Below, in pieces: positions 18,701-25,488 of a DNA stretch of 64,000 nt. A program made the translations under genes and the position numbers. This stretch comes from G965195345 sp965277775 (GTDB lineage: Bacteria; Pseudomonadota; Gammaproteobacteria; CAKMZV01). Where the stretch lies: positions 682,001 through 746,000 of the forward strand of contig OZ255843.1 of assembly GCA_965277775.1 (NCBI GenBank). The letters are read 5' to 3'. The notes beneath the pieces were generated by a model that was not told the DNA's origin, did not search any database, and worked only from the letters and a program-made list of their open reading frames with translations. Position 1 is the first letter of the stretch; each line of letters begins with the position of its first letter.

Positions 18701-19336
18701 ACTCACGGTAAAAGTTAGTGGGTTGTTTTCCACATCAGTTGCTGTAGCAATCGTACGGATGCTTGAAAAATCCTCAATGAATGTTAAGGTGGCCGTTGGA
18801 ACATTTAGTGTTGGCGCATCATTGACAGCATCCACTCTGACCACAATTTCAACCGATGTAGATCGTCCACCAGCGTCTGTGGCTAGGACCGTCAAAGTCT
18901 CTGTGCCATTGACATTGGCAATCGCTGTTAAGGTCATGGTGCTCACGCCGTTGCTTAGTGCTGAGAAAACTGCATTCACGATGCGCGTAGATGTACTTAA
19001 TGAAAGGGATATTGCTTCACCATCCGCATCTGTGGCAGTGATTGTGACAAATACAGCTGTCCTAAAATCTTCTTGTACGTTGATATTTGCAGTTGAAACC
19101 ACCAAGCTTGGGGTTGTTAGAGCGGGAGCGGTGCTTCCGTCTCCGCCGCCTCCGCCTCCGCCACAGGCGGCTAATAAAACTGATAGTACTAAGGTGGTGC
19201 TAATTGCATTCAATACCTGTTGACTCCTTGCCTTCATTGCGTTTTTGACGCCAAAAGCAAATGCACTGATAACATATTCTTGATTGTAAGATCTGTCAAT
19301 AAATTTAAGGAATTGTTTTAAGAATAATTTATACAT
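9800..19336 (-). CDS. Giant tandem-repeat surface lipoprotein: cadherin/Ig-like modules, C-type-lectin-like domain, FG-GAP propeller
   Basis: 3,178 codons. The N-terminus has a lipoprotein signal ending LSVLLAAC, followed by a run of Gly. The signal is normal if translation starts at M34 (ATG at 19237); the ATG at 19336 gives an unusually long leader, and neither has a clear ribosome-binding site. About 20 modules of roughly 93 residues follow, each starting NDPPxL and containing EDF, D-[IVL]-[DE] and TTLTI.[LV]SD. Then comes a C-type-lectin-like domain (GGHLININTVEEF, SWIGLV, ELSWISND), about four more modules, and seven FG-GAP repeats (such as DRFGTSVSLSGDGNTLAVGA) ending exactly at the stop, which would close a seven-bladed propeller. 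Probably an outer-surface adhesin or binding protein. It follows a barrel gene and another lipoprotein gene on the same strand. No catalytic domain seen. Confidence 0.85.
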   Translation of the reverse strand: MYKLFLKQFLKFIDRSYNQEYVISAFAFGVKNAMKARSQQVLNAISTTLVLSVLLAACGGGGGGGDGSTAPALTTPSLVVSTANINVQEDFRTAVFVTITATDADGEAISLSLSTSTRIVNAVFSALSNGVSTMTLTAIANVNGTETLTVLATDAGGRSTSVEIVVRVDAVNDAPTLNVPTATLTFIEDFSSIRTIATATDVENNPLTFTVSESDAEVVSVTTSASGVQIEANENANGQTTLTISVSDGTTITSTQVTLSVTAINDPPTLTIPSAMLSVLEDFEILSTIATAMDLETSSLTYSVSESTTGVVTVTTSAAGVFVSSIHNVNGFTTLLITVSDSELSSTVQVVVDVTPINDPPVLRVSTTALTLNEDFATVLIATTRTDIDSTTLTLTVAESATGVVTVQTSTLGISVSSIENINGRTTLTITLSDGRLSTTTQVVVEVTPINDPPVLTVTMNALTLLEDFGVVLIGTNRSDVDSNTLTITVAESTTGVVTVQTTTSGVSVSSIDHRSGKTTLTITLSDSLLNSMAQVVVDVSAVNDPPVLTVSTTALTLAEDFATVLIATTRTDIDSTTLTLTVAESATGVVTVQTSTSGVSVSSIENINDRTTLTITLSDGRLSTTTQVVVEVTPINDPPVLTVTMNALTLLEDFGVVLIGTNRSDVDSNTLTITVAESTTGVVTVQTTTSGVSVSSIDHRSGRTTLTITLSDSLLNSMAQVVVDVSAVNDPPVLTVSTTALTLAEDFATVLIATTRTDIDSTTLTLTVAESTTGVVTVQTTTSGVSVSSIENINGQTTLTITLSDGRLSTTTQVVIDVTPINDPPVLSITTSAFLLSENFATFVIVVNRSDVDSNTLTLTVAESTTGVVTVTVTTTGVSVSSIENINGRTTLTITLSDSLLNSMAQVVVDVSAVNDPPVLTVSTTALTLAEDFATVLIATTRTDIDSTTLTLTVAESATGVVTVQTTTSGVSVSSIENINGQTTLTITLSDGRLSTTTQVVIDVTPINDPPVLSITTSAFLLSENFATFVIVVNRSDVDSNTLTLTVAESATGVVAVTPTTLGFEVSSIRSVNGITTLTISLSDGDLTSTTQVVVDVGPINDPPSLTVSTAALTLAEDFATVLIATTRTDIDSTTLTLTVAESTTGVVTVTVTTTGVSVSSIENINGRTTLTISLSDGGLSTTSQVVVDVTAVNDPPNLTVSTTALTLAEDFATVLIATTRTDIDSNTLTLTVAESATGVVTVTTSVSGVQVTNVANANGQTTLTITVSDSTLSSTTQVVVTITPVNDTPTLTIPTTVLTELEDFMGISTVATAMDLENDTLTLSVVESTTGVITVTTLNSSVQIASIAHANGRTTLTITVSDSTLSSTTQVVVTITPVNDTPTLTISTAVLTEIEDFMGITTIATVVNVDSDTLTLTVVESTTGVVTVTTLNSSVQVASFPNGNGRTTLTITVSDSILSSTTEVVVTITPVNDTPTFTLSTSILTIIEDFDTTVPITVMSNDLENDTLTVTVVASPTGVITVTTSNLVVQLTSIANVNGVTTLNIAASDGQKSSTEQVFVTVQAVNDTPTFTLSTSILTIIEDFNTTVPITVMSNDLENDTLTITVVESPTGVIAVTTSALGVQITSIANANGVTTLTIIVSDETLSSTDQVVISVTPVEDTPTINVSTDNISTNVGFSVITINTTASDAEDIALTFSVTESPPGVVRVTTSTNAIVLNSIPFFSGQTNLTVRTIDSAGLTAMQTIAVNVVTVLSATPVLTVSTNLIRVDEDFTTAVVIITTATDAENGPIIVSVNSSTPLVRVVISSPVSGISTITNRITLSAILNANGVTTLTVQATDSGGIFTSEEIVVVVNSVTDSISFSLSTSAVALTTIGNQLNRNIQSINVSNPGDDRVNAQFQVTSSGSLLFSANPAPIVSYTTNALTTMSTLNSTTQSAQLYFSIAPNQSGTATLTIRLNDLTRSEMSQQTLVVVVNPTEVPPVIVQANPNIQNLMVDGGRLYANSVRTALEVTSFLVEARNLGGHLININTVEEFNFVNSPSNPLIVDQSWIGLVLPQQTFPGELSWISNDSTIAYGISSTNGRSNLTVYPGHYPLTWDPMDGLLAHRRTNPATVFNWTIYDQGELSFFLLDDQGDPSSRRGLYEFPNGLVPATINPIAVIGSTATVRLTGFDLNGDTVNLSDWTATVTNGTATFNNIAQNQGVRTVDLVFTAPANFDGRSTVVVTLDVNGLTTSTTILFTVDGPPSIALSTHAITVLEDFTNFVIAATATDVVDVTVPINVTASSTGVIAIATSANSIQFSGARDFNGVVTLTVQTMDSVSLTDSTQVVVTILAVNDTPTLTVSSDNFSVLGGFVPFSIGTTATDVEGDTITLTVGASVAGVVSIRTLTNAINLSPLEGGSGRTTITVTAVDSANATVVQTIAINVIVNQSTSPVLTVASNLIRLPEDFSDFVLGTTVTDAEDGTLSVTISSLTSLVNAMVVSTHNITLSSRANIFGTSTLSVSTRDSGGIFISTEVVVIVESVNDTPTITVSSPTVDIISSTVLLSVSASDVESGLLAFSVSTGQGIINTTITTSSLEISRISNLIGGQVVLTLRTTDTDGGTNSTSVIVNVQSAFRVSISGVKMIDFTWDALLNVNHYQLQSDPFHGSGYADLSTTGLVVSPNSTNIRQTSAQALVSLHRYIPRVNNPQYGVMTCDTTTSCNPSFRYNTVALTNAQLNGMIGRLVANNAVARDRFGTSVSLSGDGNTLAVGAVGEDSLSSDSGAVYIFRRNGGTWSQQAFIKASNASETMFLPSRFGESVSLSTDGNTLAVGASVEGGSSNGINNFPSDPSGYFQFGAGAAFVFSFSGSVWSQQAYIKASNAQGGDTFGTFVSLSGDGNTLAVGAQNEDSSATGIGGTQSADSAVNSGAVYVFSVVGGSWAQHSYIKASNTGAGDQFGISGSLSNDGNTLAVGAFHEDSSSIGINGADNNTADAAGAAYVFRFNGIAWNQQAYIKPLNTGADDQFGQSVSLSGDGNMLAVGAFQEDSSSTVINGPDNNNASDSGAVYVFSFMGSAWTQQAYIKAANPDMGDDFGQSVSLSEDGTVLAVGAADEDGSASGVGGNYTNNVSFMNSGATYVFELSNGIWAQRGYVKASDPSSGARFGFSVSLSSDGGTLAVGSASANSEAGVAYLY
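15749..18539 (-). repeat. 279-bp tandem repeat array with 558-bp higher-order copies, inside the giant gene
   Basis: The motif GGGTCATT (encoding NDP) recurs every 279 bases at about 15749, 16028, 16307, 16586, 16865, 17144, 17423, 17702, 17981, 18260 and 18539. Two-unit blocks of 558 bases (about 16307 vs 16865, and 17144 vs 17702) differ at only a few bases, pointing to recent duplication or gene conversion. More diverged units continue with about the same period toward 14350. Confidence 0.9.
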
Positions 19337-19587
19337 AATGTAATAAGGAATGTTTTTCGGATCATTAAAATTAAATTGTTTTTTTAAACACTATCGTCTG
19401 ATAATTATATAACAAAATGAATTTATTAAAAAAAATTATCATTTGCTAACTAAAAAGCTATAACTGCTCGATTTTTTCTCTGAACTCATGAACTGAGTTG
19501 AATAATTGGACCGTTCCACCAGCTTGGCTCAGCTGATGAATTTAATGGAATTTAGTAAGTGTATTGAGCAATTTCAATAGAGTGATT

Positions 19588-20976
19588 TTAGAATGCAATG
19601 TCTAATCCAATATTCAATGCCAAGATCAAAGGTTCGTTATCGAAACCATCGCCGTCGTTTATTTTTGATACATCTGTTATTCTTGACGTCGCAGCAATAT
19701 CAAATGTCAAAGGACCCCAAGGTATGCCAACTGTGTAATAACTGTCTTTGAAACCCGAAAGGTTAGCATGATGAGCGATCTGAATACTTGGAATCCAGTT
19801 GGTTAAGTATTCACCGGTCTGAGTATAAGGTGTAAACCTAAAGGCAAGGTTTAACCACTGATACGACTCACCGAGCGGATCCAAATAGTCCTTCAAGTCA
19901 TAATCGGCTGACACACTTATCGCTTTAGATAATAGAGAAAAACCGCCCTCTAGGCGGTATCTTGAGTCAATCACATATTTTTCACTCAAACTGATACGAT
20001 CAGAATAAGATTGTGCGATTAAACAATTTTGATCGCTCGTACGACAATTGGTGCCGATATTTGGATAGGTCAACTCAGGCGTGTTAATATTAAAACCCGT
20101 TAGGCCCACACGCAGGCCATTCCAATCAAACATAACACCGACATCGGCGCTCACTGCATTTGCTGAAAAAGCAGAATTCCTGCTAGCGGAATTGCTTACC
20201 TCAGTGAAATTGTCTTTAATGCGATTAGTCGCGCCTTGTGAATTTTCTAATAAAGGTCTAAATGCATAGGTTTGTTTATCCAAAATAGCGCCTATCAGTT
20301 TCAAATTGGTTCCCAGATAAACCGCTGCGCCCGCTACTTGCCCCAGGGGCAGTGAATAGGTGAGTGCAAATTCATCCAAAACAACCGACTTAACGTAAAG
20401 CGCCGAGTCGGTAGCGACAGTATTAACAATCGCTTGTCTGTCTATGGTTCCACTATCACTTCCAATTGATTCTATAATTAGAGCATCCAGTCTGGATTGA
20501 TCTAAAATCGCACCGTTACGAGATAATGTACTTTGATTTAAAAATAGAGATCGACTGTAGTTTAATGTTAAGAATCCAGAATCTGCGGAACGACCCAATG
20601 AAAACCCAATGAGCAGATTAGTGTCAACGGTTTGCTTCAATCGGAATGCACTAACACTGAGAAAGTCATTCAAAAACGCTATGCTGTCATTGGCATTTGC
20701 TATGGTAACATTTGAATCATTGAGCGCCGCATTAAGGTTATTACGCACCATATTCAAAGACTGTATGCCTGCCAATTCAAAGTATAAACCTGATTTAAAT
20801 CCAAAGATGTAAGAACGATTAAATTGATCGTCAGAAATACTTCCCCAGGCAGGATTTTCTAACATGTTAAATACATTGCTATGATTTGAAGCGTTGCCTA
20901 CTGGATTGGATACGCCCGTTATGGCATTGACATTGAACGTCCATAGAAGTAGCGATAGAAAAATTAATTTATACAT
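19588..20976 (-). CDS. Predicted outer-membrane beta-barrel protein (TraF_2/FadL-like)
   Basis: 462 residues from the ATG at 20976, chosen because it begins a clean signal peptide (MYKLIFLSLLLWTFNVNA, cleavage before ITG). An in-frame ATG at 21009 would add 11 residues. The mature protein has alternating beta-strand patterns and ends NIGLDIAF, with the C-terminal Phe typical of BAM-assembled barrels. An early ENPAW segment resembles the NPA box of TraF_2-type porin-like proteins; I am not sure of the family. It contains two Cys close together (TNCRTSDQNC). It starts 48 bases after the lipoprotein gene, with the giant repeat-protein gene 250 bases downstream, so it may help export or anchor that protein. 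Confidence 0.6.
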   Translation of the reverse strand: MYKLIFLSLLLWTFNVNAITGVSNPVGNASNHSNVFNMLENPAWGSISDDQFNRSYIFGFKSGLYFELAGIQSLNMVRNNLNAALNDSNVTIANANDSIAFLNDFLSVSAFRLKQTVDTNLLIGFSLGRSADSGFLTLNYSRSLFLNQSTLSRNGAILDQSRLDALIIESIGSDSGTIDRQAIVNTVATDSALYVKSVVLDEFALTYSLPLGQVAGAAVYLGTNLKLIGAILDKQTYAFRPLLENSQGATNRIKDNFTEVSNSASRNSAFSANAVSADVGVMFDWNGLRVGLTGFNINTPELTYPNIGTNCRTSDQNCLIAQSYSDRISLSEKYVIDSRYRLEGGFSLLSKAISVSADYDLKDYLDPLGESYQWLNLAFRFTPYTQTGEYLTNWIPSIQIAHHANLSGFKDSYYTVGIPWGPLTFDIAATSRITDVSKINDGDGFDNEPLILALNIGLDIAF

Positions 20977-21024
20977 GCAATTTTTAAAACTTAAAGAGTT
21001 ATAGATCATGATTCAAAACGCTCT

Positions 21025-22590
21025 CTAATTAGAAGGAAGGGAAGCAATGACGCTCGTACAATTAACCGCGCTCGTTGGGATAGATTCAGATGAAACAGCA
21101 GTAAAGTCTTCAGCGGTTGGCGTTTCGCGTACTCGAACACTGGTAACTGAACGAATGGTTCTCCCGCCTATGGATGGAATATTGCTACTGACGACCCGAG
21201 CAAAATTCGATTCAGGGGAGGTTACTGAAGCCAGTCGATAAATAAAGGAACCACTGGAAATCTGAATATTAGATGAATCAACATAATGCCATCTTCCCGT
21301 AAAAAAAGCTTCACTGGCAATAGACAAACACACAACAGCCGCCCCAGACTGTATCACTGAGTCAATGGGTGAGAAAAACAAAACAGCCACACCTGATGTT
21401 GAAATCTCTGAATCTGGATAGACCAATTCCGACCCTCTTAGGATGACCCGGCTATCGGTTGTAATTGAAGGAAAAGTCGTAAGAGACGATTGTTGTACCA
21501 AAGAATCCACAGTGCTCCCCACAGTGCTATTATTAATAGCATCAATCAAATGCTGGGAATCTGTCGTTAATAAGTGCGCACCATCATTTGTCACGACAGC
21601 CGAATGAGCCAAAGCCACAGGGTCTATATTTAATAATAACGGATTCTGTCGTATTCTTTGCAATAGAATCAAAGAGAAAGGATCCGTGCTAATTATCCGT
21701 GATAATAACTCACCAGCTAATAATACCCGTCTTGTGTCCGTCGTTGCTGCACCGATTGCGCGGATGGTTGTGGTAAAAGTACTGATTTTTTGAATCAATT
21801 GAACCGTCAATGCGGAATTTGTTGTGACAATGACTGAGGTCACCAATGATGAGGTCCGAACATTATCAATAAGATCGCCAGCGGTAAATCGAGCACCATT
21901 CATCGAATCCAGAGATCTAGCAAGCTCATTGGCAATGACTTTTTGAATACTTGACGAAAATGAAGTCACAGCACTTGTTAAAGGCATAGTAGCACCGGGA
22001 TTCATGCTGAGATAAACAATCGCTTGATTAGCAACGGAGGCTTCCGACAATAACTCAACGAGTTTTTGGTTATAGACAGATAAAATCAGCACATTAGCCT
22101 GCGCCGTTAAATCAGGCAAACGTCCGCTAATGTAGTCGGTCGTTAATATTTCATTGAGTGAGGTTCCAAAGCCATTGAACAGACGATCAGCTTGAGTGGC
22201 AGTTAAATTGTTGGCTAAACTCGACAATGGTGACAATACCACTTGCTGACCATTAGCTTGCTGAGCCAGATTAAAGCGCATCACACCACGAAATGGGGCG
22301 TTGGTCGTTTGATCTATGCCATCACGAACGGTCAACACACCGTTACCGCCTGAGTAATTGTATGAAAAATGACCTGAAGAATTGGTTACTACAGGAGATG
22401 GAAACTCAGAACCATCATTGTCGTATAAGCCATTGCCATTACGATCGATAAAAACTTGACCATTCTGGATGGCACCATCAACGGCAACCCCAGAAATATT
22501 TATGGTATTCCCTGTGCCTGAATCACCCCCGTTATTGCCACAAGAGGTTAACATAACAACTAGTATGATAACGATTAACTTTATCAGCAT
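21025..22590 (-). CDS. Lipoprotein with calcium-loop-like N-terminal domain, unknown function
   Basis: 521 residues. The signal peptide is MLIKLIVIILVVMLTSC with lipobox LTSC, and a Gly/Asn-rich linker follows, as in the giant protein two genes downstream. Residues about 33-60 contain SGVAVDGAIQNGQVFIDRNG and NGLYDNDG, a carboxypeptidase-regulatory-like strand pattern with a calcium-binding-type Asp loop. This arrangement is common at the N-terminus of large gammaproteobacterial surface lipoproteins. The remaining 400 residues are helical or Ser/Thr-rich and I recognise nothing in them. It is first in the three-gene minus-strand cluster and probably lies at the outer membrane with the barrel protein. 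Confidence 0.65.
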   Translation of the reverse strand: MLIKLIVIILVVMLTSCGNNGGDSGTGNTINISGVAVDGAIQNGQVFIDRNGNGLYDNDGSEFPSPVVTNSSGHFSYNYSGGNGVLTVRDGIDQTTNAPFRGVMRFNLAQQANGQQVVLSPLSSLANNLTATQADRLFNGFGTSLNEILTTDYISGRLPDLTAQANVLILSVYNQKLVELLSEASVANQAIVYLSMNPGATMPLTSAVTSFSSSIQKVIANELARSLDSMNGARFTAGDLIDNVRTSSLVTSVIVTTNSALTVQLIQKISTFTTTIRAIGAATTDTRRVLLAGELLSRIISTDPFSLILLQRIRQNPLLLNIDPVALAHSAVVTNDGAHLLTTDSQHLIDAINNSTVGSTVDSLVQQSSLTTFPSITTDSRVILRGSELVYPDSEISTSGVAVLFFSPIDSVIQSGAAVVCLSIASEAFFTGRWHYVDSSNIQISSGSFIYRLASVTSPESNFARVVSSNIPSIGGRTIRSVTSVRVRETPTAEDFTAVSSESIPTSAVNCTSVIASLPSN

Positions 22591-23214
22591 CCTTAAAATC
22601 CTATCATTCTTGAATTTAAAATCATAATCAAATGACTTGAGATTTCATCATTATAATAACTTAACAATAACTTTGTCATTTTATTACGAGTCGATTGGGT
22701 CATTTTAAATGAACTATTTGGTGTCATAGTACTCTATAAAAAAGATGCCAAATAACAATGAGAATATTAAATGAACCTTCTTGCAACCTATTTCTTTAAA
22801 ACGTTTGAACTTGTGGATACATTCGAATGAAATCATTTTAACAATTCATAGATGATGGTATTACAGGTGAACAAGTATCTATTCAAAAACGACCCTTCTG
22901 GTCGACACTCAAGCCATATAAACGCATATTTTGTGTTTGATTTTATATATCGTTCGTGTTTTAATCGCGGACACGGTGTCCTTGGGAAAACAGCATGCAC
23001 AATTCGTCCATTCTAAAACAATTGAAATTATGCTTGAGCGCAACTAATGAGGCTTGGGTGTTGCCATCCAAAATATCACAATTTTCTCAAAGAGCACCCT
23101 TTGTCATAGGCCATTGTTAAGATGAGCTGCCCATATAAACCACATTCTTTTGAAATCCATAGAACAACGTTTTACCTGAGATTGACTTAGTAAATCAAAA
23201 TAACGCTTCCAGCT
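22591..23214. other. 624-bp AT-rich divergent intergenic region
   Basis: It separates the minus-strand surface-protein cluster from the plus-strand Rieske operon and should carry both promoters. The clearest element is a perfect 13-base inverted repeat, GGACACGGTGTCC (22969-22981), a possible operator. TTGACT occurs at about 23182 but lacks a good -10. Only short peptides are readable; I see no gene, tRNA or mobile element. Confidence 0.5.
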
Positions 23215-24315
23215 ATGATTAAACACAACGCTTTACCGCCTCATTATTACAATGATCCCAATTTCTTTCAGTCAGTCAGTCGGTCACTTTTCTTATCCAC
23301 TTGGCAGATGGCAGGACATCGGTCACAACTGAAAATATCGGGCGATTTCTTTTGTATAACACTATTTGATCAAGATTTGTTCATCATCTTGGACAATGAG
23401 ACGCCACGCGCTTTTTATAATGTCTGCCAACACCGTGGACACAAGCTGATTTTGCAACAAAGTGGGCATAAAAAATTGTTGACTTGTCCTTACCACGCTT
23501 GGAGTTACGGCTTAAATGGCCAATTAAAAAGCGCCCCGAATACAGAATCCTTACCAAACTTTAACCGAGAAGGCATTCGCTTAACCGAAGTACGCTTGGA
23601 AGTATTCTGTCAATTCATATTCATCAACTGCAATCATGATGCAGCGCCAATGGATCAAATTTTTAAAGGTTTGAGAACAGCCATTACTGATATTTGCCCA
23701 GACATTGAAACGCGCCAATTTGTCCATGAACATTCTGTGGATGAGACTTGTAACTGGCTCTTGGCTGTTGAAAACTACAACGAGTGTTATCATTGCAAGG
23801 TGGCGCACCCCGATTTTTCTAAGGGGGTGGTGGATCCGACCAGTTATAACGTTTCCCATTTCAATGACAGTCCTTGTTTGCATCACGAAGCTCGAAGTAG
23901 CAAAGGTCAAAACGCTTGGTACAACAACAATGGCGAGGATTATCATTCCTTCTATATGTGGCCGGGATGCTCTATTCAAATCTATCCAGGTGGCATGGTA
24001 AACACATATTACTGGCGGCCTCAAAGTGTCAATTTAAGTCGCGTTCATCGCGGCTGGTTTTCTAAAACCAGCACCATTGATGATGATTTGCAAAAAGTCA
24101 TTGATTTAGACCGTGAGACCACTTTTGCAGAGGATTTGCAAATTCTAAAAAACGTCCAACGTGGCTTGTATAGCTTGGGATATAAACCAGGGCCTCTGGT
24201 TTGTCACCCGCAACAGGGTATTGAAAGCGAACACTCAATCGTTTGCCTACATCAATGGTTGCATGAGGCACAAGCGCAATTTATTCCAGCACAACAAAGC
24301 GCCCCCAGCTCATGA
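23215..24315 (+). CDS. Rieske non-heme iron oxygenase, alpha-subunit type (quaternary-ammonium-like)
   Basis: 366 residues. The Rieske 2Fe-2S site is CQH-17-CPYH (C71, H73, C91, H94). The mononuclear iron site is ENYNECYHCKVAH, giving His193 and His198, with a downstream acidic ligand probably in EDLQILKNV. The residue bridging the two centres is Glu190, where classic aromatic-ring dioxygenases have Asp; Glu here is known from carnitine- and betaine-type Rieske oxygenases. Such enzymes demethylate or cleave quaternary amines, so a betaine or carnitine-like substrate is my favoured guess. No reductase gene is adjacent, so electrons must come from elsewhere. It is first of seven closely packed plus-strand genes. 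Confidence 0.85.
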   Translation: MIKHNALPPHYYNDPNFFQSVSRSLFLSTWQMAGHRSQLKISGDFFCITLFDQDLFIILDNETPRAFYNVCQHRGHKLILQQSGHKKLLTCPYHAWSYGLNGQLKSAPNTESLPNFNREGIRLTEVRLEVFCQFIFINCNHDAAPMDQIFKGLRTAITDICPDIETRQFVHEHSVDETCNWLLAVENYNECYHCKVAHPDFSKGVVDPTSYNVSHFNDSPCLHHEARSSKGQNAWYNNNGEDYHSFYMWPGCSIQIYPGGMVNTYYWRPQSVNLSRVHRGWFSKTSTIDDDLQKVIDLDRETTFAEDLQILKNVQRGLYSLGYKPGPLVCHPQQGIESEHSIVCLHQWLHEAQAQFIPAQQSAPSS

Positions 24316-24363
24316 ACGCATTCGATTGATCGTGCAAACAACCATTGCCTCAAAGAAAACCCT

Positions 24364-25476
24364 ATGATACGCATAAAAAACATAACACTTTTCCAAGTCA
24401 ATCTGCCTTTGCATAAGCCTTATCGATTATCTGGCGGGCGTTTACTTTTTGAAATTTTAGACGCAACGCTGGTCCGTATTGAGACCAATACTGGACTGAT
24501 AGGCTGGGGTGAAGGCACGCCGTGGGGCAATACTTATTTGCCGGCACATGGCCCAGGCATCCGAGCCGCTTCAGAACATTTGGCACCGGCGCTTATCGGT
24601 ATGAATCCCTGCGAATTGGATGCCATCAATCAAGCGATGGATATTGCCCTACCTGGACACTGGTATGCAAAATCTCCGTTTGATATTGCTTGCTGGGATA
24701 TATTAGCGCAACAATGTCAATTGCCACTGAGCACGGTACTTGGTGCAAATTATCAAAGCGATCTGCCCATTGCTTCAAGCATATCAACAGACACCCCCAG
24801 CAATATGCTGGCTGAAATTCAGCGCTACAGGGATAAGGGGTACTATGTCCATTCAGCCAAAATTGGCTCAGATGTCAATGAGGACATTGCTCGTATTCAA
24901 CATTTGAGCTCACACCAAAATGTTGGCGAGCGCATCATTTATGACCTCAATCGTGCTTGGACGCCGCTACAAGCGATACAAGTTATGAATAGTGTGAAAA
25001 ATTTGCCCCAAGCCTGCTTTGAACAACCTTGTGAAACACTGGCAGAATGTGAACATCTAAGACGCTTGACCTCTCACCCTATTTCCATCGATGAACGATT
25101 AGAAACTCTGAGCGATATGATCCACATCGGTCACCGTCAAATTGGCGAAATCATCAATCTAAAAGTTGGTCGTGTCGGCGGTTTAACCAAGGCTCGGAGA
25201 ATCCGTGATGTTGCACTAGACAGAGGATTTCATCTCTTAGTGATGGAAACCGGCGGCTCGGTCTTAGCCGATACAGCAGCCGTTCATTTATCCGCAACCA
25301 TTCCGACCAAACAATTCATTGGCACTTGGTTGTGTCAAGAAATGCTCAGCGTTGACACTGCACCTGAACAAGGCGCCAGAAATGTCAATGGCTGCGCTGT
25401 TGTCCCATCGATGCCTGGTCTTGGTGTACAACCCGATTCAACGATCATTGGCCCAAGCATTGCACACTACCAATAA
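24364..25476 (+). CDS. Enolase-superfamily enzyme (mandelate racemase/muconate lactonizing type), possible betaine epimerase
   Basis: 370 residues: an N-terminal capping domain, then a TIM barrel. Metal ligands are Asp194 (YDLNRAW), Glu220 (CFEQPC) and the acidic pair at 243-244 (SIDERL). The two acid/base lysines are Lys166 (HSAKIG) and Lys267 (NLKVGRVGG). The first Lys of the usual KxK pair is Ser164, a layout like hydroxyproline-betaine 2-epimerase, and GWGEGTPWGNTYLPAHGPG also resembles that enzyme. It abstracts a proton alpha to a carboxylate; the reaction could be epimerisation, dehydration or cycloisomerisation. It lies 48 bases after the Rieske gene and 12 before the hydratase gene. 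The family is sure, the substrate is not. Confidence 0.82.
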   Translation: MIRIKNITLFQVNLPLHKPYRLSGGRLLFEILDATLVRIETNTGLIGWGEGTPWGNTYLPAHGPGIRAASEHLAPALIGMNPCELDAINQAMDIALPGHWYAKSPFDIACWDILAQQCQLPLSTVLGANYQSDLPIASSISTDTPSNMLAEIQRYRDKGYYVHSAKIGSDVNEDIARIQHLSSHQNVGERIIYDLNRAWTPLQAIQVMNSVKNLPQACFEQPCETLAECEHLRRLTSHPISIDERLETLSDMIHIGHRQIGEIINLKVGRVGGLTKARRIRDVALDRGFHLLVMETGGSVLADTAAVHLSATIPTKQFIGTWLCQEMLSVDTAPEQGARNVNGCAVVPSMPGLGVQPDSTIIGPSIAHYQ

Positions 25477-25488
25477 TGTCCTAATCCT

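Noticed and set aside
14350..18820. Regular repeats as a possible CRISPR array or satellite DNA
   Set aside because: The unit is 279 bp, codes in frame for a 93-residue module and has no unique spacers.
10545..19223. Many plus-strand open frames opposite the giant gene, about 70-175 codons and evenly spaced
   Set aside because: They recur with the 279/558-bp repeat period and are antisense shadows of the repeat-protein gene, with Val/Thr-rich low-complexity translations and no start signals.
22770..22830. Short peptide reading YFFKTFELVDTFE that resembles a fatty-acid elongase motif
   Set aside because: It stops at once on both sides, with no further similarity; chance resemblance.
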